Assembly (NCBI RefSeq): GCF_014648815.1
Contig: NZ_BMRV01000016.1
Coordinates: 87,396-151,395 of the forward strand
Reading direction: 5' to 3'
Length of the DNA stretch: 64,000 nt
Origin: Streptomyces flaveolus
Lineage (GTDB): Bacteria > Actinomycetota > Actinomycetes > Streptomycetales > Streptomycetaceae
The position numbers and the translations under genes are program-made. Numbering within the stretch: position 1 is the first letter of the stretch; the number at the start of each line of letters is the position of its first letter. Of the stretch, positions 44,171 through 52,710 are shown in pieces. The notes beneath the pieces were generated by a model. That model saw nothing but the letters and a program-made list of their open reading frames with translations, was not told the origin of the DNA and did no database searches.

Positions 44171-45957
44171 CTTCCGCCGCTCCCGGTCGCCGGCCGGCAG
44201 CGCCGGCGCTGGTCGTCCACCCGCTCCGTCAGCCCTCTCGCGTCCAGGTGCTCCAGCAGCGGTACGGCCACCCTGCGCGTCGTGTCCAGCGCCCGGCGGG
44301 CCTCGCTGAGGGTGAACGGCTGGGGCAGCCGGGCCAGGACGGCGGCGGCCTCGGTGTCCGCGCCCGGCAGCAGCACGACGGTGTCGCCGACCCGCAGGAG
44401 CACGCCGGCGGTGACGGCCGCGGCCAGGGCCTTGCGGGTGAGCCCGAGTTCGCTCAGCCGGTCCGCCTCGGGCGCGCGGAACGGCGCACGGGTCAGGTCC
44501 CGGCGAACGGCGTCCACGGCCTCGCGCAGGGCCGGGGGCAGCGCGGGGCCGACATCGGCGCCGTACAACCGCCCTTGCCGGTGACGGAGTTCGGGGCGGC
44601 CGGGGGTCCGGGCGAGGGCGTCGATCAGCAGCCGGTCGGGGAGGCCGAGCAGGTGGCGCGCGGCCTCGGCGGGCAGGCCCGGTTCCATCGGGTGCTGCCG
44701 GGCGTGCCGCTCGACCTCCTCGGCGAGGCGTGCGCGCAGCCGCGCCCAGTGGCCGGCGTCGGCCAGCCAGTCCCCGGCGACGGGCTCGGCGGGCGGGGGC
44801 ACTCCCATCGCCATGAGTTCGCCGCGCCGTACGATCCGGCGCCGCCGCAGCTCGGCGGCGCCGTCCGGGTGTCCGGTCATCGTGGCGAGTTCCCCGGCGC
44901 GGGCGCGGCCTGCTCCCCGTCGGGCCAGGCCTGGCGGACGCACGTCGAGGACGGTCACCGCGCAGGGGACGCGGGTGCCGCCCGGTTCTCGCAGGACGGC
45001 GCGGTCGCCGACGCGCAGGGGCAGGGGGCGGCCGAGCGTCAGCCTCGCCGTGTCCTCGCCGAGCGGGCGGACGGTCACCGGCACCGCGGCCGTCCCGATG
45101 TGCAGGGTCGGGGCCCGGGGCAGGCCGGCGACCGGTTCCCCGGTGACGCGGACGTCGGTCAGTGCGGTGAGCAGCCAGCGGTCCGGCGAGAGCAGGACCT
45201 GGCCCCGGCGCAGGGTGCCGTCGGCGGCTCCGTGCACGTCGACCGCCACGCGGGCCACCCCGCTCACGGTGGTGCGTTGCTCGTGCAGGCACTGCATCCC
45301 GCGCACCCGCAGTTCCGCCGTGCCGTCCCCCGTCAGCAGCCGGTCGCCGACGCGCAGCGTGCCCGCACCGAGCGTGCCGGTCACGACCGTGCCGCGTCCG
45401 CGCACCGTGAAGGCCCGGTCCAGCCACAGCCGTACGTCGGCGTCGGCCGGCGGCACCGGCAGCGACCGGGCCAGCCGACCCAGCTCCCCGCGCAGTTCGT
45501 CGAGTCCGGCGCCGGTGACGGAACTCACCGCGACGGCCGGCACCTTGCCGAGGGAGGTAGCGGCGAGGCGTTCGACGGCGTCGGCCCGTACGGGCTCGGG
45601 GTCGGCGAGGTCGCTGCGGGTCACCGCGAGGACGGCGTGCCGTACGCCGAGGGCGTCGATGATCGCGAGGTGTTCCCGAGACTGCTGCTGCCAGCCCTGG
45701 TCGGCGGCGACCACGAAGAGCACGGCGGGCACCGGTCCGACCCCGGCCAGCATGGTGGCGACGAACCGCTCGTGCCCGGGCACGTCCACGAAGGCGAGGT
45801 CCCCGTCCTCCTCGGTCCGGGTCCAGACGAATCCGAGGTCCAGGGTGAGCCCTCGGCGGCGCTCCTCCTCGTGACGGTCGGGCTCCATGCCCGTCAGCGC
45901 CCGCACCAGGGCGGACTTGCCGTGGTCGACGTGACCGGCGGTGGCCATCACCCGCAT
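44113..45957 (-). CDS. selB: Selenocysteine-specific translation elongation factor
   Basis: A 614-residue GTPase that carries Sec-tRNA to the SECIS hairpin. The G1 box is GHVDHGKSAL, G2/G3 include RGLTLDLGF and DVPGHERF, and G4 is TRSDL (NKxD-type). EF-Tu-like domains 2-3 and C-terminal winged helices (about 370-585) follow; the last binds SECIS RNA. The final 19 or so residues (GRESNPPARDPRTPRF) are read antisense through the tRNA-Sec gene, and the stop TGA at 44113-44115 is the complement of the TCA anticodon. The start lies 5 bases after the selA stop, with GGAGAGG upstream, so selA and selB are co-translated. Confidence 0.93.
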   Translation of the reverse strand: MRVMATAGHVDHGKSALVRALTGMEPDRHEEERRRGLTLDLGFVWTRTEEDGDLAFVDVPGHERFVATMLAGVGPVPAVLFVVAADQGWQQQSREHLAIIDALGVRHAVLAVTRSDLADPEPVRADAVERLAATSLGKVPAVAVSSVTGAGLDELRGELGRLARSLPVPPADADVRLWLDRAFTVRGRGTVVTGTLGAGTLRVGDRLLTGDGTAELRVRGMQCLHEQRTTVSGVARVAVDVHGAADGTLRRGQVLLSPDRWLLTALTDVRVTGEPVAGLPRAPTLHIGTAAVPVTVRPLGEDTARLTLGRPLPLRVGDRAVLREPGGTRVPCAVTVLDVRPPGLARRGAGRARAGELATMTGHPDGAAELRRRRIVRRGELMAMGVPPPAEPVAGDWLADAGHWARLRARLAEEVERHARQHPMEPGLPAEAARHLLGLPDRLLIDALARTPGRPELRHRQGRLYGADVGPALPPALREAVDAVRRDLTRAPFRAPEADRLSELGLTRKALAAAVTAGVLLRVGDTVVLLPGADTEAAAVLARLPQPFTLSEARRALDTTRRVAVPLLEHLDARGLTERVDDQRRRCRPATGSGGSGDGRESNPPARDPRTPRF

Positions 45958-45962
45958 GACGC

Positions 45963-47333
45963 CTACCTCTCCGCCGCGGCCCGTACGGCCTCGGCCAGCC
46001 GCTCGTCGTCCTCGGCCGGTACGGCGCGCAGATCGAGCAGGCACCTGCCGCCCTCCAAACGCCCCACCACGGGGATCCGGCCGGTGCGCAGCGCGGTGGC
46101 GTACGCCTCCGGGAGGGAGAGGGCAGCGCTGGGCAGGGTGACGCCGGGGGCACCGCCGCCGCCCACCGTCGCCTCGCTCGCGACGGCCCGCGCGTCGACG
46201 CCGTCGGCTCCCAGTGTTGCCGCCAGCCGTTCGGCGCGGTGCCGGAGCCGTACCGGGTCGGCGGCCAGGGCGTCGGCGGTCGGGGTGCCGGGGCCGGTCA
46301 GGGTCGCCTGCAGCGCGGCCAGGGTGAGCTTGTCCACCCGCACGGCACGGGCGAGGGGGTGCCGGGACACCGTCCGCACGAGGGCGTCGTCGCCGAGCAG
46401 CAGTCCGCACTGGGGTCCGCCGAGGAGTTTGTCGCCGCTGGCCGTCACCAGGGCGGCGCCGGAGCGCAGTTGGCTCTCGGCGTCCGGTTCCCCGGGCAGC
46501 AGCGGGTGGGGCGCGAGCAGCCCGGAGCCGATGTCGACGACGACCGGGGCGCCCAGTGCGGCCAGTTCGGCGGTGCCGGCGGCGCTGGTGAATCCGCTGA
46601 TGCGGAAGTTGGAGGGGTGCACCTTCAGGACGAAGCCCGTCTCGGGGCCGAGGGCGTCGGCGTAGTCGGCGACGGAGGTGCGGTTGGTGGTGCCGACCTC
46701 GCGCAGCCGGGCCCCGGTCGACACCAGCAGGTCGGGCAGGCGGAAGCCGTCCCCGATCTCCACCATCTCTCCCCGGCTGATGACGATCTCGCGGCCGGCG
46801 GCGAGCGCGGTCGCCACCAGCACCAAGGCGGCGGCACCGTTGTTCACGACGTGCGCGGCACCGGCCGAGGGCACCCGTGCCCGCAGAGCGGCCAGTGCGG
46901 TACGCCCGCGGCGGGCGCGTACGCCGGTGCGCAGGTCGAGTTCGACGTCCGTCGGCCCGGCGGCCTCCCGCACGGCGCGACGGGCCGCCTGCGACAGGGA
47001 GGCCCGGCCGAGGTTGGTGTGCAGCAGCACGCCGGTCGCGTTGATCACCGGCCGCAGTCCGCCGGCCGAGGGCGGCAGGAGGGCGAGGGCCGTGTCCGCC
47101 ACGTCCTCGGGGAGGAGCTTCCCTTCGCGGGCCCGGTCCTGGGCCTGCCGGACGGCCGACTTCACCGTGTCGGGGCCGAGCCGGTGCACCGCCTGCGCGA
47201 GCCGCGGCTCCCGCAGTACGGCGTCGGTGCGGGGGATGCGGCGCCGGGTGTCCGTCCCCTCTCCGCCGTCGCGCGGACCGCACCCCGGAGCGTCGGCCGG
47301 CGCGGTCGACTCCCGTACGGCGCGCTGGTCCAC
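45963..47333 (-). CDS. selA: L-seryl-tRNA(Sec) selenium transferase
   Basis: A 456-residue PLP enzyme converting Ser-tRNA(Sec) to Sec-tRNA(Sec). RRIPRTDAVLREPRLA is the typical N-terminus; NATGVLLHTNLGRA and EVGTTNRT are family motifs; K302 in SGDKLLGGPQCG binds PLP. GTG at 47333 is chosen with GGGAGG 4 bases upstream; an ATG at 47378 with GGGGG is an alternative (471 residues). selA and selB form an operon, selA first. Confidence 0.93.
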   Translation of the reverse strand: MDQRAVRESTAPADAPGCGPRDGGEGTDTRRRIPRTDAVLREPRLAQAVHRLGPDTVKSAVRQAQDRAREGKLLPEDVADTALALLPPSAGGLRPVINATGVLLHTNLGRASLSQAARRAVREAAGPTDVELDLRTGVRARRGRTALAALRARVPSAGAAHVVNNGAAALVLVATALAAGREIVISRGEMVEIGDGFRLPDLLVSTGARLREVGTTNRTSVADYADALGPETGFVLKVHPSNFRISGFTSAAGTAELAALGAPVVVDIGSGLLAPHPLLPGEPDAESQLRSGAALVTASGDKLLGGPQCGLLLGDDALVRTVSRHPLARAVRVDKLTLAALQATLTGPGTPTADALAADPVRLRHRAERLAATLGADGVDARAVASEATVGGGGAPGVTLPSAALSLPEAYATALRTGRIPVVGRLEGGRCLLDLRAVPAEDDERLAEAVRAAAER

Positions 47334-47478
47334 GTGCCCTCCCTGTCCGGCCGGTCCCGTGTCTGCCCGGGACGCCATCGTCCCCCAGTGCCCGGCACGG
47401 GTGTCACGACACGCCGGGAGCCGTCCTGACGGGCCCTCAGTTGTTCAGGCTGATGAACAAGAATCAAGTACGCATCCA

Positions 47479-47527
47479 TTGACGCGTTCACGGCAAGCCC
47501 TTTACGGTCCGTTCCGAAAGCGCTTTC
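47479..47527 (+). promoter_or_regulatory. Promoter with LacI-type operator before the pectate lyase gene
   Basis: TTGACG (47479-47484) and TACGGT (47503-47508), 18 bases apart, form a candidate promoter. Just after it, a perfect 12-base palindrome gaaagcgctttc (47516-47527) has the central CG and layout of LacI/GalR-family operators, as expected for sugar-controlled repression. It lies 50 bases before the start codon. No LacI gene is adjacent. Confidence 0.55.
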
Positions 47528-47577
47528 CCTCCCGTTCCCCCACGAGTCCCGGTCGGACCCGACCCCCTGGAGACACG

Positions 47578-49161
47578 ATGCACGTGAGATCCCTGACCGC
47601 ATGCGCCGGCCTGCTGGCCGGCACCCTCGTCGTCCTGTCCGGGCCCACGGCGCAGGCCGCGTCCGTCCGCCACGAGGCCGAGAGCTCCCCGGCGGTCTGC
47701 ACCGGCACCATCGACTCCGACTGGACCGGCTACTCCGGCAGCGGCTTCTGCAACGGCACCAACAAGGCGGGCGCCTATGCCCAGTTCACCGTCGACGCCT
47801 CCACCGCGGGCACGGCGACGCTGAAGATCCGCTTCGCCAACGGCACCACCGGCGCACGCGCCGCGGACATCATCGTGAACGGCACCACCGTCACGTCGGC
47901 CTCCTTCGAGACCACCGGCACCTGGACGGCCTGGGCGACGAAGACGCTCACGGTACCGGTGAAGGCGGGCGGCAACACGGTCCGGCTCAGCCCCACCACC
48001 TCCGGCGGCCTGCCCAACCTCGACCACCTCGACGCCGAGGTGACGGGCGGCGGGACGACGACGCCGCCGCCGTCCGGCTCCGCCCTGTACGTGTCGCCGA
48101 ACGGCAGCGACGGCGCGTCCGGCACCCAGGCCGACCCGACGACGCTCACCTCGGCGATCGGCCGCGTCGCTCCCGGCGGCACGATCTACGTCCGCGGCGG
48201 GACCTACCGCTACGCCCAGACCGTCACCGTCCCGCAGGGCAACGACGGCACCTCCGGCGACCGCACGGAACTGGCCGCCTACCCGGGTGAGACGCCGGTG
48301 CTGAACTTCTCCGCGCAGACCGAGAACTCGGCCAACCGCGGCCTCGCCCTGAACGCGTCGTACTGGCACATCAAGGGCCTCGTCGTCGAACACGCCGGGG
48401 ACAACGGCATCTTCGTCGGCGGCAGCCACAACGTCATCGAGCGCACGGTCACCCGCTTCAACCGCGACACCGGCCTCCAGCTGTCCCGGACGGCCTCCAC
48501 GACGCCCCGCGACCAGTGGCCGTCGAACAACCTGATCCTCGGCGCGGAGTCGCACGACAACGCCGACTCCGACGGGGAGGACGCCGACGGCTTCGCCGCG
48601 AAGCTGACCGTCGGGTCCGGCAACGTCTTCCGCTACGCCGTCTCCCACCACAACATCGACGACGGCTGGGACCTCTACACCAAGACGGACACCGGCCCCA
48701 TCGGCGCGGTGACCATCGAGGACTCCCTCGCCTACGAGAACGGCACCCTCTCCGACGGCACCCAGAACTCCAGCGGCGACCGCAACGGCTACAAGCTCGG
48801 CGGCGAGGACATCGAGGTCGACCACGTCGTCCGGCGCAGCATCGCCTACGCCAACGGCAAGCACGGGTTCACCTACAACAGCAACCCGGGCTCGATGACG
48901 GTGTCGGGCAACGTCAGCATCGACAACGCCCAGCGCAACTTCTCGTTCGACGAGGGCACTTCGGTGTTCCGGAACAACACCTCGTGCCGCGGCGACGACG
49001 GTTCGAACGACAAGACCGTGGGCGACGCCGACGGCACCAACCAGTTCTGGACCGGCTCGAACGGCTCCCGGTGCTCCGCGTACAGCGGCGCCCTGGGGTG
49101 GTCCTTCGCCTCGGACGGCCGCCTCGTGGTGACGTTCGGCGGCAATCCGGTGACGCCCTGA
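47578..49161 (+). CDS. Secreted pectate lyase (PL9-type) with carbohydrate-binding module
   Basis: A 527-residue secreted polysaccharide lyase. Signal peptide about 1-28 (LTACAGLLAGTLVVLSGPTAQAAS). A CBM35/CBM6-type beta-sandwich (about 29-155; HEAESSPAVCTGT, AGAYAQFTVDA) is linked by TTTPPPSG to a right-handed parallel beta-helix (about 170-527). YVSPNGSDGASGTQADP, then DDGWDLYTKT and RNGYK406LGGED, match family PL9, in which that Lys is the catalytic base and the Asp residues bind calcium. The product should be unsaturated galacturonides. The ATG has CTGGAG 7 bases upstream. Confidence 0.88.
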   Translation: MHVRSLTACAGLLAGTLVVLSGPTAQAASVRHEAESSPAVCTGTIDSDWTGYSGSGFCNGTNKAGAYAQFTVDASTAGTATLKIRFANGTTGARAADIIVNGTTVTSASFETTGTWTAWATKTLTVPVKAGGNTVRLSPTTSGGLPNLDHLDAEVTGGGTTTPPPSGSALYVSPNGSDGASGTQADPTTLTSAIGRVAPGGTIYVRGGTYRYAQTVTVPQGNDGTSGDRTELAAYPGETPVLNFSAQTENSANRGLALNASYWHIKGLVVEHAGDNGIFVGGSHNVIERTVTRFNRDTGLQLSRTASTTPRDQWPSNNLILGAESHDNADSDGEDADGFAAKLTVGSGNVFRYAVSHHNIDDGWDLYTKTDTGPIGAVTIEDSLAYENGTLSDGTQNSSGDRNGYKLGGEDIEVDHVVRRSIAYANGKHGFTYNSNPGSMTVSGNVSIDNAQRNFSFDEGTSVFRNNTSCRGDDGSNDKTVGDADGTNQFWTGSNGSRCSAYSGALGWSFASDGRLVVTFGGNPVTP

Positions 49162-49189
49162 CCCGTGCGGGCCGCCGGCCGGCGTCCGC

Positions 49190-50056
49190 TCAGCCGGTGG
49201 CCCGCTCCACGGGGATCCAGACCTCCGCGTCCGCCCGCGCCCCGTCCTCGGACACGCGGACGCGGAGGATCTCGGGTCCCGGCCTGCTCCGGTACGGGTT
49301 CGAGGGGAACCACTGCGTGTACACGTCGCGCCACAGGTACTGGAGTGCCTGCGGGAACGGGCCGGAGCTCTCGAAGACCGCCCACGTTCCCGCCGGGACG
49401 TCGAGGACGTCCATGCCCGCGGGCGCCTCGGCCCCGGTCACCACCGCGTGGTAGTAGTCGAGTTCGGTACCCTCCGCCCGGCTGGGGTCGAGCTGGTCGC
49501 TCACCCCCACGACGCCCTCCGGTTCCTGGTCGGACAGTGCCGCCAGCCGCCGCAGCGCCTCGGGGCCGATACCCCGGATGAACTCGGCGATCGCCGGGTT
49601 GACCCCCTCGTGGACCAGGGGCACCCGGGCCTTCCTGCCGACGACCCGGAACTCCTTCTTGTCGAGGATCCTGTACCGCATGCCGCTGCTTCCCTCCACG
49701 ACGATCCGGAAGGACATCCGGGGCTGGGAGTGCAGCGCCGCACCGGTCCGCCGGGCCTCGCCCGGTCCGACCCCGTGCAGGGCGCGGAACGCCCGCGCGA
49801 AGGCCTCACCCGACCCGTAGCCGTAGCGGATCGCGATGTCCAGCAGTGTCCGCTCACCGGCGAGCACCTCGGCGCCGGCCACCGTCAGCCGCCTGCGCCG
49901 GACGTACTCCGACAGCGGCATGCCGGACAGCGCGGAAAACATGCGCCGGAAGTGATACTCCGACGTCCAGGCGAGGCGTGCCAGTTCGGCCACGTCGATC
50001 TGCTGGTCGAGATGCGACTCGATGTGCTCCATGGCCTGGTTCAGCCGCTCCAGCAC
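49190..50056 (-). CDS. AraC-family regulator with GyrI-like effector domain
   Basis: A 288-residue transcription factor. Two helix-turn-helix motifs of AraC type occupy the first about 100 residues (DVAELARLAWTSEYHFRRMF, DIAIRYGYGSGEAFARAFR). A GyrI-like/Bacterial_effector domain follows (about 125-288; RIVGRKARVPLVHEG, DVPAGTWAVFESSGPFP, EVWIPV). Such proteins (Rob, SoxS-fusion and BmrR type) sense small hydrophobic molecules. GTG start with GGAAGGAGG upstream; the frame is open further upstream but without such a site. Target genes are unknown. Confidence 0.86.
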   Translation of the reverse strand: MLERLNQAMEHIESHLDQQIDVAELARLAWTSEYHFRRMFSALSGMPLSEYVRRRRLTVAGAEVLAGERTLLDIAIRYGYGSGEAFARAFRALHGVGPGEARRTGAALHSQPRMSFRIVVEGSSGMRYRILDKKEFRVVGRKARVPLVHEGVNPAIAEFIRGIGPEALRRLAALSDQEPEGVVGVSDQLDPSRAEGTELDYYHAVVTGAEAPAGMDVLDVPAGTWAVFESSGPFPQALQYLWRDVYTQWFPSNPYRSRPGPEILRVRVSEDGARADAEVWIPVERATG

Positions 50057-50275
50057 CCGGCCTCCTTCCCTTTCGATCACCCACGGTGGGAAGCGCCCAC
50101 AGCGGCGGACCCGACGTCCTGTGCCCGGCACGGCCGGGCGGTCGACCTCGGGTCGTGGATCGCCCGCCCCGACGGCGGCGACGACGACGCCATCATCCGG
50201 CATGCAGGCGCTCCCGTAGCAGTCGCGCCGCCGGTGACCCGCCCACGGGCGCCGGCGGCGCACGGCCCCGCCCGG

Positions 50276-50689
50276 CTAGGACAGGGCGCGCCACGCCTCG
50301 TTCAGCGCCTTCCGGAACAGGGCGATCTCCTCGGCGGTCAGTTCGGCGACCATGCGCCGCTCCAGCTCGCGGGCCGGTTCCGCGTACTCGGCGAGCAGCC
50401 GCCGTCCCGGTCCGGCGAGCAGGATGAGGCGCTCGCGGCGGTTGACCGGGTTGGGTTCACGCCGGATCAGGCCACGGCGCTCCAGGGCCCGCACCATGTC
50501 GGCCATGGTCTGGGCGGTGACGAAGGAGTCGCGGGCGAGCTGCGCGGCGGAGATGCCGTCGTGCCGCTCCAGCACGGTGAGGGCGGTGTACTGCAGCGCC
50601 GTGATGCCGGCGGGCCTGAGCAGCTCCTCGAGGCGGGCCCGCACCGCCAGCTCCGTCCTCTTGACCAGGTAGAGGAGCGAGGTGGTCAC
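50276..50689 (-). CDS. MarR-family transcriptional regulator
   Basis: A 137-residue winged-helix repressor. The recognition region reads ISAAQLARDSFVTAQTMADMVRALERRGLIRREPNPVNRRERLILLA, including the DxRxxR-like wing (NRRER). GTG start with GGGAGGG upstream. It is divergent from the SDR operon, and a perfect 17-bp inverted repeat lies between, so it probably represses that operon and itself. Confidence 0.88.
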   Translation of the reverse strand: MTTSLLYLVKRTELAVRARLEELLRPAGITALQYTALTVLERHDGISAAQLARDSFVTAQTMADMVRALERRGLIRREPNPVNRRERLILLAGPGRRLLAEYAEPARELERRMVAELTAEEIALFRKALNEAWRALS

Positions 50690-50786
50690 GTCCGCCCTCC
50701 CGAGGTGGCGGTCCGCGCGGGTCGGTTCATGTCGCTCCCTTCGCTGTGCGCCGTCAGCTCGACGGCGCGTCCCACACTAAGGCATT

Positions 50787-50836
50787 GACAGGAATCCTGA
50801 TGATTGCCCAGACTGCCGTTCATCAGGATTCCTGTC
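50787..50836. promoter_or_regulatory. Inverted-repeat operator between marR-like gene and SDR operon
   Basis: gacaggaatcctgatga (50787-50803) is repeated in exact reverse complement at 50820-50836, 16 bases apart. Each arm contains a near-palindrome CAGGA-N-TCCTG, so there are two dimer sites. A TTGACA (50785-50790) overlaps the left arm, suggesting the operator covers the SDR-operon -35. Confidence 0.75.
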
Positions 50837-50899
50837 GATCCCGGCTCGGGCCGGCGCTTTCGGCATTCCTTCTCACACCGCACACGAGAGGCACCTCTC

Positions 50900-51811
50900 A
50901 TGGACCTTCAGGGCAAAGTCGCCGTCGTCACCGGAAGCGGACGCGGTCTCGGGCTGGGCTACGCGCAGGCACTCGCCGCGGCGGGGGCCGCCGTCGTCGT
51001 CAACGACGTCGAACGAGCGGTCGTCGACGCGGCCGTCGCCTCGATCACGTCCGCGGGCGGCAGGGCGACCGGCGTCGTCGCCGCGGTCGGCGACAGCGAG
51101 GCGGCCCAGCTCCTGGTGGACACGGCGGTACGGGAGTTCGGCAGCCTGGACGTGCTGGTCACCAACGCCGGCATCCTGCGCGACCGCGTGCTGTGGAAGA
51201 TGACCGACGACGACTTCGACGCCGTGGTCCGCGTCCATCTGCGCGGCACCTTCACCTGCGCCCGGGCCGCCGCCGTCCGCATGCGGGAGCAGGGCACCGG
51301 TGGCCGGCTGATCCTGATCTCCTCGCCGGCCGGGCAGCGCGGCAACTTCGGCCAGACCAACTACGCCGCCGCCAAGGCCGGCATCGTCGCCATGGCCCGG
51401 ACCTGGGCGATGGAACTGGGCCGCGCCGGCGTCACGGTCAACGCCGTGGTGCCGGTCGCCGCCACCGAGATGACCAAGACCATCCCGGCCTTCGCCCCGG
51501 TCATCGAGGCCGCCGAACGGGACGGCTCGCCGCTGCCGGACTGGCTGCGCAAGGACGAGGGACTCGGCACCGTCGAGGATGTCGCCGGCCTGGTCACCTT
51601 CCTGGCCTCGGACGCCTCCGCGGACGTGACCGGACAGGCCATCGGTGTCGGCGGCGACCGCCTGGCCCTGTGGGCCCACCCCAAGGAGAAGGCCGTCGCC
51701 TTCGCCGACGGCGGCTGGAACGCGGAGACGATCGCCGCGCAGTGGGCGGACGGCGTGGGCGCCGAGCCGGAGACGTACGGCATTCCGGCACCCACGGCCC
51801 CGGTGGCGTGA
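50900..51811 (+). CDS. Short-chain dehydrogenase (hydroxyacyl-CoA dehydrogenase-like)
   Basis: A 303-residue SDR enzyme. The NAD-binding motif is TGSGRGLGLGYA, the NAG motif VTNAGILRD, and the active site S-x11-Y-A-A-A-K (SSPAGQRG to NYAAAK). The C-terminal extension of about 50 residues (GGDRLALWAHPKEKAVAFADGGW) resembles peroxisomal-type 3-hydroxyacyl-CoA dehydrogenases. First gene of an operon with amidohydrolase, acyl-CoA synthetase and MaoC; the stop is 1 base from the next start. GAGAGG lies 8 bases before the ATG. Confidence 0.86.
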   Translation: MDLQGKVAVVTGSGRGLGLGYAQALAAAGAAVVVNDVERAVVDAAVASITSAGGRATGVVAAVGDSEAAQLLVDTAVREFGSLDVLVTNAGILRDRVLWKMTDDDFDAVVRVHLRGTFTCARAAAVRMREQGTGGRLILISSPAGQRGNFGQTNYAAAKAGIVAMARTWAMELGRAGVTVNAVVPVAATEMTKTIPAFAPVIEAAERDGSPLPDWLRKDEGLGTVEDVAGLVTFLASDASADVTGQAIGVGGDRLALWAHPKEKAVAFADGGWNAETIAAQWADGVGAEPETYGIPAPTAPVA

Positions 51812-51812
51812 C

Positions 51813-52700
51813 ATGGGCGACCTCGCGCTGGATCTCGACCGGCTCACCGCCATCGACGTGCACACGCACGCGGAGGTCTCCAAGGACGGCCACGGGGCCC
51901 TGAGCCCCGAGCTGTTCGGCGCCTCCGAGAAGTACTTCAAGGCCCACGGTCACCGGCAGCCGACCATCGAGGAGATGGCCGCCCACTACCGTGAACGCCG
52001 CATGGCGGCCGTGGTGTTCACCGTCGACGCCGAACACGCCACCGGGCACCCGCGGATCTCCAACGAGGAGATCGCGGAGAGCTGCGCCGCCCACGCCGAC
52101 GTGCTCGTCCCGTTCGCCTCCATCGACCCGCACAAGGGACGCGCGGGGGTGCGGGAGGCCCGGCGCCTGGTCCGGGAGTACGGCGTGCGCGGGTTCAAGT
52201 TCCACCCGAGCATCCAGGCGTTCTCCCCGAACAACCCGCTCGCCTACCCCCTGTACGAGGCCATCGAGGAACTCGGCGTGCCCGCCCTGTTCCACACCGG
52301 CCAGACCGGCATCGGCGCGGGTGTCCCGGGCGGCGGCGGCATCCGGCTGAAATACTCCGACCCCATGCTGGTCGACGACGTCGCCGTGGACTTCCCGCAG
52401 CTGCGGATCATCCTGGCCCACCCGTCCTTCCCCTGGCAGGACGAGGCGCTCGCGGTGGCCACCCACAAGCCCCACGTCTACATCGACCTGTCCGGCTGGT
52501 CCCCGAAGTACTTTCCGCCGCAGCTCGTGCGGTACGCCAACAGTCTGCTGAAGGACAAGGTCCTCTTCGGCTCCGACTACCCCGTCATCACGCCCGACCG
52601 GTGGCTCGCGGACTTCGAGAAGCTCGACATCAAGCCCGAGGTCCGGCCGAAGATCCTCAAGGAGAACGCCGCCCGCCTGCTCGGCCTGCTCACGGACTGA
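51813..52700 (+). CDS. Amidohydrolase_2 family protein
   Basis: A 295-residue metal-dependent hydrolase or decarboxylase of the ACMSD-like group. Metal ligands are expected at H17 and H19 (DVHTH), with further His in KFHPS, LFHTGQ and LAHPSFPW, and the catalytic Asp in GSDYPV. The TIM-barrel ends NAARLLGL, as in the family. Second gene of the MarR-controlled operon; 10 bases separate it from the acyl-CoA synthetase. It might open or decarboxylate a ring-derived acid whose product is then activated, but the substrate is unknown. Confidence 0.84.
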   Translation: MGDLALDLDRLTAIDVHTHAEVSKDGHGALSPELFGASEKYFKAHGHRQPTIEEMAAHYRERRMAAVVFTVDAEHATGHPRISNEEIAESCAAHADVLVPFASIDPHKGRAGVREARRLVREYGVRGFKFHPSIQAFSPNNPLAYPLYEAIEELGVPALFHTGQTGIGAGVPGGGGIRLKYSDPMLVDDVAVDFPQLRIILAHPSFPWQDEALAVATHKPHVYIDLSGWSPKYFPPQLVRYANSLLKDKVLFGSDYPVITPDRWLADFEKLDIKPEVRPKILKENAARLLGLLTD

Positions 52701-52710
52701 AGGAGTCCTC

